From Aplectana chamaeleonis (lineage: Eukaryota > Nematoda > Chromadorea > Rhabditida > Cosmocercidae): 64,000 nucleotides of DNA. The notes under the pieces were generated by a model, which ran no database searches, had not been told where the DNA came from, and was given only the letters and a program-made list of their open reading frames with translations. Made by a program: the position numbers and the translations under genes. The stretch covers positions 124,001 to 188,000 of the forward strand of contig JAPDOI010000714.1 of NCBI GenBank assembly GCA_029168955.1, read 5' to 3'. Within the stretch, counting starts at the first letter, position 1; each line of letters begins with the position of its first letter. Below are positions 56,601 to 64,000 of this stretch, piece after piece.

Positions 56601-59600
56601 ACAATGCCTTCATAAATCCTGACCTTCCCTACACAGCTATAAATCGTCCGTGCCATTCCACTAAGAAGCCGCACTTGGCTATTCGAGGCGAAGTCATCCG
56701 ATCGATAGCCTTAATCCCTCCGGTCTCCGAAGCGCCCTTTCCCCGCCAAGCTGCGTAGCGGCTTCCTGATTGAGTGATACGGACCACAGGTGCGATTGGA
56801 TACAAAAAAACTTGTTTCCTGAACAATTCTAACGGAATAGAGGCAGTGTTCGCGATAAATCTTGTTTTTGGGTCGAAGAAAGCAGCCAAAACGGGCCAGA
56901 AATCGATAAAAGCGGCCGCGAAAAAAGATTTCATTAGCCCAGTACGCCTGTTTATACCGCCCCACCCCCGACCTGAAGAGCTTGCGGCGCCGCGGACGTT
57001 TTCGATGGAAAATTGCCAAGAAACTCCGCTCCTTCCAGCCCGATCGATTAGCGAACATTTTGCTATTAGCGCGTGCTGGCGGGAACTAGCAGAGCGAGTA
57101 AGCCCGTCTGCTCCCTGAACCTGTACGTAGAGTTCGCGTAATAATTTCAGTCTGATGAATGGACGGGGCTGCGACGGTAGATCACCCCGCGCGAATCGAA
57201 ACTCCATTCTCAAGAGGGGCCGCCAACCCCCCACGGCCAGCCGCCTGGTCCATGCGTCAGACTGGATCGAAAACGCAAACCATGCGTTAGAAACCGTTCT
57301 TTAAGCTAATTCTAAGCGCTTTTCTTAGCTGTTTCTTCTCTAATCGTTAACTTACGACCAAACAACTCCCTGTTTCAGTCGAACTCGAATATGGCAATCA
57401 TTCTGAACACTGCCTTTAAAGGCAGTAAGAAGATTAGGAACGAGTGTGACGAAAATTGGTCCGTAAGTGGGTGACAATCTCGTGGGCCAACCAACCCATT
57501 GGGCCACTCCGCCCTTGTCCTATAACATTCACCCTGAATTCGTGGTTAGATGAGCGGTGGTTTCCGATCAAAATCCTCGTTCTTTCCTTCATTCTCAACT
57601 TCTCTCTTTACTCAGGTCAGCTAGCACACATCGGCTGCAATAAAAGGGAGTTACAAGCCTCGGACAACTCGTTCACAATGCTTCCCTTGCTGAATTTCGT
57701 GGGGTCATAACTCCGTTTCCAGGGGTTTTGTACGATTCCAGAGACACCATTGAAATCAGCATGGGGCCGTTTTCAAGATAGGCGAAATGACAGAAAAACG
57801 ACTTTTATCGTGAACACTGCCTTTACGAGACCGTGAGCCCTACGGCCGATTCCCGTAACGGACCAATCGATTCAGTGAGCTCTTAAAGGCAGTGTTCACG
57901 ATAGATTTTCCTTCCGATATCTCCACGGCTTACGGAAGGTCTGGTGCCCTTTCCTATATAGCAAGGCATGCTTAAGAAGGACACGAAACACGCGTTTTTA
58001 AGCAAAAATAGGCCCTCTCTTGTTTACGTTGATTTTTGAGCGTGGAGGAATTGACCGCTAGGAGGGGTATGGTATACTTTGTCACTGTAACGAGCGACAG
58101 GCATGCAATCTAACACGAATCGCAACGGGACCCGCATCGGAGCAACGGCAACGGCCGTCATAGGAACAGATGTCGCGTGTGGGTCGCATCGACGTGTCGC
58201 GGAGGGCTGCCATACTGCAAATGTGTCATAGCCTGCCGCTACCACTGTCGCTGTCGCTGTGCAGTGCACTGCGACAGCGACAGATTTAAAGGGCGGGAGG
58301 ATGTCGCTGTCGCTGTGCAGAGCGACGCGACTGTGTGTCGCAAAAGCATACGTACCCGGAAGGATTGAACCTATCAGTGCAATGAAGCGATCAGCTCACT
58401 TATCAGCACTTCCTTCACTTGATCATTCCTGTAATCTGTGTCTTCACTTGTACATATCGAGGGCGGATCTGGGGCACCAGGCGTGTCTGGGGCACCAAAA
58501 CGCTTGTTTGCAGCCGTTATTTTGCCGCTCCTGGCTCGTTTTCTACCGTTCCTTCGACACTGGGAGCCTAGGATCCTTCTCGCCTATCATTTCACTGTGG
58601 AAAGTCAACGAGTATAATCATCGTGAACGCTGCCTTTAAATTGAATTTTTCTTGTAAATGACTATGTCAAAAGGAGATATATGGCGCCTTACTCGGACAA
58701 TGGAGCGGAGTTATCGCGACGCCAAATAGGAACGAGCGCGGGGTCCACGGCGATCAGCACACTGTTTTTGCCCGCCTTCAGCTCTAAATGGGCCCACGAT
58801 CAGTTCGAAATGGGCTCGCGATCAGTACGCGTAGACAAAAAAGACTGACCGCGAAAAATCCTTCTAACTTGGTTAATAAATATAATACTAGGTGGAGCCT
58901 AGGACCAAAATTAGGCACCTACGGGCGTTACGTCTTCTATCTGGTAGGGACAGAGTAAACTCACGCTAGTGCGACCAAGGAGATACTAGATGTACCTCAA
59001 ACATGGGTCACTGAACCGGCGACGATCTAGTTTTAGCACACAGGACAGTGCACCGTAGTCGACGCGGGTCCGTCGCGGTCAGTCCGATAGGTGCCGTTGC
59101 TCGCGATCAGACGGAATACGATGCAGGCCGTTTGCGATTAGTACAGTGAGCCACATAAGTATACGAACACCCTAAAAGTGGGCTGAAGAGATCTTGGACC
59201 GAGGTTTTAGATATTGAAAAGAGTCTTTAGGTCTTATGCTACGACGAAAACGATGGAAAACTTCGTTTGGGTAAGCCACTTTTTTGCACGCCACATAAGT
59301 ATACGAACACTTAGGAAAGAAAGACATCATTCGCGACGGTAGTGTCTAAATTCCCCGTTTCACGTGCCAACAAACATAGAAAATGTTAGCTGATAATGAC
59401 TATCAACATGCCACGTGGTTCCCACTTCTTCCTCAAGGAAAAGGCCCAGATCCACACTCTTCGTGACGCCTAACGCGGAATCCGAGTGATCTCCAGGTGG
59501 ATTGCCGTTGGGCCGCGTGTATCTCTGGCTTCCAACGCGATCCCGATACATCTGGCACCCGCAGTCGTGCAGAACGTCCCAGAAAGCTCAGCGAACATGA

Positions 59601-62600
59601 CGAGTGGCATGGTGCCCGAAGAGTCTCCAAATCTATGGTGTCGGCCTCAGCGATTTGATCCGAAATGTCGCTGAGTGTCTTCACAGAAACTATCCACCAT
59701 TCAATTTACCGGAACGGTAACATTGTGAGATCGATGGTAAAGAAAGCCCCTCGCCTACATGATCACCAAAGGACTGCGCGGCTCGAATCCGCACGATCAA
59801 ACGTGAGTACAAATTCGGATACGGTAGGTTTTTTGCAAGGCTCAACCTTTCAAGCGCTTTTTACGAATACATGCTCCAGGTAATCTTCTCCGACGAGAAG
59901 AAATGCAAATTCAACGGACCTGACGGGATGAGAAGTCACTGGAGAGATTTTAGTAAGGAGCCGGCCTACTTCAGCCGTCGGAACTTTGGAGGTGCAAGCC
60001 TCATGGTGTGGGCAGCTTTCATCAGCAGTGATCAGGCTGGTATTGAAATCGTTGCGAGCCGGATGAACTCAGAAGAATACCAAGGAATCTTGACCTCCTA
60101 TCTGCCGCCCTTCCTGCGTGCTCGACGACGTGAAAGATTCCGTTATGCACAGGACAACGCCACGATCCACGTGAGCCGATCTTCTTTGGAATGGTTCCGG
60201 AGTAATTATGTCGACTTCTTGCCTTGGCCGGCTCTCAGCCCTACATGAATCTCATTGAGAACCTGTGGAGGATCATTATGCGTAAGATTTACAAGGATGG
60301 AAAGCAATACGACAACGTCAGTGCTCTCAAGAAAGCCATCCTGGACGCATGGAGCAACATTAAAGCCACAGTCCAACCTCAGAATCGAATTTTTGTTTTC
60401 CTGCTTATCTTGGAGAAAATTTTACACTGATCACAAATGTGTCTCCAGAATCGCCCAGAAACCACTACGAACGGAGTTATGGCCCCTCAAAGATTCTGAA
60501 TTTGAACGGCGAAAAGTTCGCGGACGAGTTGTCTCGAGCATGTTCTTCCTCGTTAATCGCAGCTATCGTTTTGAAGCAGGTCACAAAATAAAGCCAGACC
60601 AAAAACAAATGGAAGAACATAGATTTTGTTCAAAACCGGTCGCGCTTCTCTTCCCTATGGAGACCAGAAGCTTGCCGGTGGGCGTTACCCATTTTTTCTT
60701 CCGTGGGGGCGGAGTCGACTTTTTCCTTGCCTTTTCTCGCTTATTTGAGCGAATTGAAATTTCGCGCTTGGCAGAGTTGCTATTCACGACAACCGGAGTA
60801 TAATATCAAAAATTACCCCTGAGCTTGGACTGTGCCTTTAACAAGAATGTTCTCCAGCGGCTCAGCGACAGCCCACCAGACAGATTGCTCGAGCTTATTA
60901 CACCTAGCGGTGCTGCCGCTTCGTACTGACACTGTGTTGTTTTTGTTTGCGTCCTATTGATTAATGAATTATAATATTTCCTAAGTGTTCGTGTACTTAT
61001 GTGGCGTACAACAACCAATCTGTTCTGTATCAACAAGGGCCAAGCAGAGATGCTGTGGCCACACGATGTATTTCATGGTTCTTGGCCTTGCAGAAAACGT
61101 AGAAACGTGTTCCGACATCTAAAACCTCGATTCAATAGCTGCTTACTTCATTTCCGAAGTGTTCGTATACTTATGTGGCGCACTGTACTAATTACATTGT
61201 TGTACGCGAGAGAAACGATTTAAGGTCGAGATAAGTTCTGCTTACCAGTAGCTGCGCGCGGTATGTCCGCACTTCTGTCGGACACACAGCGCGAAGATGT
61301 CGAGAAACCGCAACTTTACGCGATCAGTTCTACTTGGATTTTCGCCCGCGGTAGAAACGGTTCCTCTGCGCGGTAAATACTATTCGACAACATCTGTACG
61401 CGATAAGCTCATCCCATTGCCGGAGTAATATCTGCATACCAATTATGCAGGATGCTTTAAGTACGGATATTCCAGCAACAAATAGAAGGAATCGGGTTTT
61501 ATTGAAGTAAAACGAAAAAATCAAGTTCATGGCGGGGGTGCGCAGTGTGGACACGAGGTCCCATGGGCAAAACAGCCGTGGATGCGCTGTGCGGACAAGC
61601 GGTCTCTTTATTGTTAGGGAGCTGCCTTCAGTCATTCGACGCGAAGTCATCCAATCGATAGCTGGCAGCCCACCCCGCCCCCCGTTTTCCCACACGCCCT
61701 TTTTCCGCCAAGCTGCGTAGCGCCTTCCTGAATGGATAATACGGACCACGCTTCAAACTGTTTAAAGGCAGTGTTCAAAAAAAAATGTGTTTCAGTTTTC
61801 ACCAGGAATGGGTAGTGGAGGAGTACGGTGTAACCTTGACGTCGAAAGAACGCATGAAAGCGAGCCAGGAAGAGCCCCAAAATAGCCCAAATTTGCCACA
61901 TTGAGCGCAAGGCAAACCGCAGAAGTGCAATGCCCGCCTACCGACGTAAACAAATGAAAACTCGAGATCGTGAGATGAGCGATGGTTTCCGATCAATAGT
62001 TCCGCTCTTCCCTCCATTCTCAACTTCTGTCTTTACTCAGATCAGCTCGCATATATCGGCTGCAAATGAGGGAAGTTGCAAGCCTCGGCTAACTTGTCCA
62101 CCATGCTTACCTAGCTCAAATTTTGAAGGACCATACCTCCGTTCCCAGATGGTCTTGTACGATTCCAGAGACATCATTTGAATCAGCCAGCATGGGACCA
62201 TCTTCAGGATAGGTGAAAAAAATAGAGAAAAGATTTCTGTCTTGAACACTGCCTTCAAAAAATCGTGTTCCCCGGAAAAATCTAATGAATTATTTATTTA
62301 TTTATTATTACGTGGAGTGTCACGCGTAACTCATAAAACACAAAGAATAAGGTAAACATTAGTTAAGAACAAAATGAGAATGTCGGGAAAAACAGATAGA
62401 ACAATATCAGACAATGACTTTATCTGTGGTAAAACTAAGCAGCCTCTAATTCATGTAAGTACTTTTCAACAAGCTTTTTACATTGAGGAAAAGACGCTGG
62501 TATAGCGTACTTCTTGGAAAGTTTCAAATATTCAGAGCCTACTCTCTGTGTGAAGAATGAAGCTCTCAAGCAACTTTTTGCCCTCGAAAAATTCAATTTG

Positions 62601-63706
62601 AACTGACCCCCTCTGGTGTTGGACGGGGAAAATGTATAAAATTTGTTGACACAATTAGGTATTTTACCGGAGATTATTTTGTAGATCATTATTAGATCAT
62701 ATTTCCTTCTGCAATATTGTAAAGTCGACAGCTTAAATATTCTGTTACGGACAGAAGCCGAAAGAGTAGTCGTGTAATCATATCCATGTAAACGCATCCA
62801 GAGCTTTCTAGTAAAACTGTTTTGAACTGACCCCAGTCTCTGAATGCTGCGTTTTGGATTTGGGTTGAACACTGAAGTGCCATATTCTAGTAGTGGACGG
62901 ATATATGATTTGTAGGCTATTATAAGGTGTTGTGATGAATTTGTGGATAAAGTCTTGAATAGATTGTATATGGCCCTATCTGCTCTATTTGCAATTGTTT
63001 CACAATGCTCATTGAAAGTGAGATGCTTGTCAAGTATGAAGCCTAAATCTCTCAATTTGTGTGTAATATCAAGCTCAAGCTCTCCAAGATTGTAAATGCA
63101 TCTATCAACGGAATCTCCAAGATGGAGCACCTTGGTCTTGTTAGCTGACAGTGGGAGCTTCCACCTGGCTGACCAATCAGCAATTGAATCAATTGCCAAT
63201 TGAAGAGCAAGACAGTCGCTACTGCTTTCGATAGTTTTATACACCTTGATATCATCAGGGAAAATTTTACAGGAAACAAAACATTGATTGGTTAGGCTGG
63301 GGATGTCAGAAGTGTACAAATTAAAAAGAATAGGTGAAAGGACACCGCCCTGTGGCAACCACTAGTAACTGGGTATGTTTGCAAAAACGATTCATTAATT
63401 CTTACTTGGAGTGACCTTCCAGTTATGAAGCTGTGTATCCATCTCACTATTCTAGGATGTATGCCAAATGATAAAAGTTTAGAAATTAGCTACTCAAAAG
63501 GGACTTTGTCAAACGCTTTCGTAAAATCAAAGTAATTAGGGAAGTATCCATTACCACATGTACCTTTTAGAGGAACTGTTGTCGTCTCTGTGCTCCTGAC
63601 GTCCTTCGATGATGAGATCCCTGCCATCCAGATTAACTTTCACCTCGTTCGGGTGAAACTGTGACACATCCAATTCAACGGCAAATCGCCTGTCGTCGTT
63701 AATAAC
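53677..63706 (-). CDS. small heat-shock protein, Hsp20/alpha-crystallin family, last two exons
   Basis: Exon 63706-63564 (acceptor TTTTAG, donor AAAAG/GTACAT) encodes VINDDRRFAVELDVSQF, then EVKVNLDGRDLIIEGRQEH. Exon 53854-53677 (acceptor TGTTACAG) completes the split Arg and reads SFYRKWRLPDSADVDGINS, then SGRLTVEVPK and an 18-residue-plus tail ending at a TGA. Together they form the beta strands of an alpha-crystallin domain in the right order, with the family's typical F/L-PxxV, KVxxDGxxLxIEGxHE and RxxxLPxxVD signatures. ATP-independent chaperones of this family bind unfolding proteins. The N-terminal exon lies beyond 64000. The 106 residues seen have no stop or frameshift. The joining intron is 9709 bp and full of mobile elements; ordinary nematode genes of this family have tiny introns. 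No gene symbol is assigned because the orthologue cannot be decided here. Confidence 0.92.
53958..54450. mobile_element. MITE, family A, copy 10
   Basis: TTAAAGGCAGTGTTCACGAT to ATCGTGAACACTGCCTTTAAA. Shares TTTAAA 54447-54452 with the next element. In the Hsp20 intron region, just downstream (plus side) of the last exon. Confidence 0.9.
54448..54932. mobile_element. MITE, family D, copy 7
   Basis: AAAGGCACAGTCCAACCTCAG to GAGCTTGGACTGTGCCTTTAAA. Full length. Confidence 0.9.
54933..55775. other. unclassified intron sequence
   Basis: Starts with an end-like AAGGCATGGTTCACATTCTG whose partner was not found. Holds a low-complexity TTTTTCGAATTTTCG tract (55140-55290) and a 204-codon minus frame that runs through it and is not supported as a gene. 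Confidence 0.35.
55776..56242. mobile_element. MITE, family A, copy 4
   Basis: TAAAGGCAGTGTTCACGATA to CTTCGTGAACACTGTCTTTAA. This intact copy shows what the RTE LINE interrupted at 17.7 kb. Confidence 0.9.
56243..56649. other. intron sequence rich in TTCGAA/AATATT words
   Basis: Low-complexity stretch at 56310-56470. No element ends defined. Confidence 0.4.
56650..56800. repeat. dispersed repeat K, copy 1
   Basis: Matches 61625-61752: GCGAAGTCATCC, ATCGATAGC, CCGCCAAGCTGCGTAGCG, CTTCCTGA and ATACGGACCAC in order. Confidence 0.75.
56860..57300. repeat. dispersed repeat blocks P and Q
   Basis: Block P (56860-57110) and block Q (57137-57300) lie together here. Their counterparts at 9280-9600 (inverted) and 8465-8640 are separated and rearranged. 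An AGGCAGTGTTCGCGATAAA end at about 56843 suggests they belong to another AAGGC-ended element. Confidence 0.65.
57416..57828. mobile_element. MITE, family A, copy 5 (left end decayed)
   Basis: Right end TTATCGTGAACACTGCCTTTA. Interior GGGTGACAATCTCGTGGGCC and CCATTGGGCCACTCCGCCC places it with copies 3 and 4, in the opposite orientation to them. Confidence 0.82.
58058..58350. mobile_element. family G element, copy 2
   Basis: Left GGAGGGGTATGGTATACTTTG, like the inverted end of 39744-40095. The inner palindrome CTGTCGCTGTGCAGTGCACTG continues into GCGACAGCGACAG. Confidence 0.6.
58351..59143. other. unclassified intron sequence
   Basis: Holds several GCGATCAGTACG-like words (58800, 59080-59143). 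No element ends recognised before the Tc3-like element starts. Confidence 0.4.
59408..60929 (+). pseudogene. Tc3-like transposase, DD34E, interrupted
   Basis: The ATG at 59408 reads MPRGSHFFLKEKAQIHTLRD, then hits a TAA (about 59477). The DNA-binding half continues in shifted frames (VRSMVKKAPRLHDHQ). From 59871 the catalytic half is preserved: FSDEKK, FNGPDG, WRDFSKEPAYFSRRNFGGAS, AQDNATIHVS, PWPALSP. A frame change near 60240 precedes MNLIENLWR. The first D (SDEKK), second D (QDNA) and E (IENLW, 34 residues after the second D) are all present. A family D' MITE is inserted at 60360; after it the last frame resumes (KNVLQRLSDSPPDRLLELIT) to a TGA at 60927-60929. Not functional. Confidence 0.9.
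60360..60841. mobile_element. MITE, family D' copy, inserted in the Tc3-like transposase gene
   Basis: TTAA at 60360-60363 and 60838-60841. Between them AAGCCACAGTCCAACCTCAGA to GAGCTTGGACTGTGCC. Removing the element and one TTAA restores the transposase frame (DAWSNI then NKNVLQRL). This directly shows a 4-bp TTAA target duplication. Confidence 0.93.
61625..61752. repeat. dispersed repeat K, copy 2
   Basis: Counterpart of 56650-56800, same orientation. Confidence 0.75.
61762..62257. mobile_element. MITE, family A, copy 11
   Basis: TTTAAAGGCAGTGTTC at the left and CTTGAACACTGCCTTC at the right. Interior same subtype as 3915 and 53958. Confidence 0.87.
62285..63540 (-). mobile_element. 5'-truncated CR1/jockey-like LINE in the Hsp20 intron
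   Basis: Minus-strand insertion. The 5' end falls inside the reverse transcriptase (starting just before YFDFTKAFDKVPFE) about 23 bp inside the Hsp20 intron donor. The 3' end is a TAAATAAATAAATAA repeat at 62287-62311, typical of a LINE 3' microsatellite tail. Confidence 0.88.
62435..63540 (-). pseudogene. LINE reverse transcriptase, 3' part
   Basis: From 63540: DFTKAFDKVPFE, an in-frame TAG (about 63490), RIVRWIHSFITGRSLQVRIN, a frameshift near 63360, then a clean 307-codon frame to 62435 beginning PQGGVLSPILFNLYTSDIPS. The catalytic box reads FPDD instead of the usual F/YADD. The remainder (ADWSARWKLPLSANKTKVLH, LGFILDKHLTFNEH, IAYKSYIRPLLEYGTSVFNP) is the usual CR1/jockey C-terminal part. 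Not functional. Confidence 0.9.
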
Positions 63707-64000
63707 CTAAAACCATAACAAGAAATATGAATCACAAGAAAGAAGGACACAATGCCTGAGACGATTAGCTTCTTAGTTTGCAAATTCTGCATGTTCAAAC
63801 ACACTACAAGCATAGCATTTTCTATTCAAATGGAGAAAACCTCTGGCTGATCAGAGCGACCTTTTCTTAGAACTGCGTGCGACAGTCGTAAAAACATTTC
63901 TCAATCTGCAGTAAAATTCAATTGTAATCCCATGGAGACAAGCAGAGCTCCGTAAAATGTGCAAACGTTGTGGACAAAAAGACAGGACTCAGAAGGTTCA
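63707..64000 (-). other. intron of the Hsp20 gene, upstream exon off the window
   Basis: The acceptor TTTTAG at 63712-63707 on the minus strand precedes the alpha-crystallin exon. No N-terminal coding sequence is recognisable before the window ends. Confidence 0.6.

Larger units (their letters stand above)
59144..61185 (+). mobile_element. Tc3-like Tc1/mariner transposon, 2.04 kb
   Basis: Ends CAGTGAGCCACATAAGTATA and (inverted) CAGTGCGCCACATAAGTATA, flanked by TA (59142-59143 and 61186-61187). The 20-bp word CCACATAAGTATACGAACAC recurs about 140 bp inside the left end (59291) and, inverted with one change, about 170 bp inside the right end (60988-61007): an IR/DR arrangement of transposase-binding sites. 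It contains a decayed transposase gene and a MITE. Confidence 0.93.

Noticed and set aside
56629..57234. 201-codon minus frame
   Set aside because: It is spread over dispersed repeats K, P and Q, and relatives of these are not open elsewhere.
59770..59800. tRNA-like GGCTCGAATCCGC word
   Set aside because: No cloverleaf can be built around it; it lies within the transposase remnant. No other tRNA T-loop signature fitted either.
60255..60803. 182-codon plus frame
   Set aside because: Begins in the transposase gene in the wrong frame and continues through the inserted MITE.

Overview
This window looks like a gene-poor, transposon-saturated stretch of a nematode chromosome, most likely a strongylid (hookworm-like) species. 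The reasons are: the spliced genes have short introns with GTRAGT donors and TTTCAG-type acceptors; an RTE-clade LINE and a Tc3-like mariner are of the kinds common in nematodes; and there are many copies of several miniature inverted-repeat element (MITE) families. There is no bacterial operon structure, no CRISPR array, and no tRNA or rRNA gene that I can recognise. The species assignment is inference.

Two host genes are well supported, both on the minus strand. One is the 5' part of a secreted EGF-repeat protein (exons at 7734-7662, 7535-7463 and 2783-2662; the rest would lie off the left edge or was not found). The other is the 3' part of a small heat-shock protein of the Hsp20/alpha-crystallin family (exons at 63706-63564 and 53854-53677; the N-terminal exon lies off the right edge). 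Each has one huge intron filled with mobile elements: 4.7 kb in the EGF gene and 9.7 kb in the Hsp20 gene. Four weaker plus- or minus-strand gene candidates of unknown function are given at 12489-13091, 23012-23405, 44231-44582 and 46054-46273. They rest on in-frame joining of short exons across nematode-like introns.

Mobile elements by region: 3.3-6.8 kb, MITEs in the EGF-gene intron; 8.4-11.3 kb, dispersed repeats and a 1.2-kb inverted-repeat element; 13.8-14.3 kb, a MITE; 17.3-21.05 kb, an RTE LINE inserted inside a MITE; 25.9-29.5 kb, a 3.6-kb inverted repeat with a CpG-rich palindromic centre; 30.97-33.6 kb, a hAT-type element with a perfect 8-bp target duplication and a foldback inside it; 33.7-36.5 kb, a MITE cluster; 38.67-39.28 kb, a PIF-like element with a 40-bp palindrome; 39.6-42.9 kb and 48.1-53.5 kb, chains of MITEs abutting at shared TTTAAA junctions; 46.2-47.8 kb, an insertion flanked by a 14-bp direct repeat; 53.9-63.5 kb, the Hsp20 intron with MITEs, a decayed Tc3-like element (itself carrying a MITE in its transposase gene) and a 5'-truncated CR1-like LINE.

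The most unusual signal is a superfamily of roughly 450-570-bp elements. Several subfamilies have different interiors but share ends beginning AAGGC, sit at TTAA sites, and repeatedly insert at each other's edges, giving head-to-tail or head-to-head trains in which each junction is a single TTTAAA. Nested insertions (LINE in MITE, MITE in mariner, hAT and PIF elements in MITE) allow a relative age order to be read directly from the sequence.
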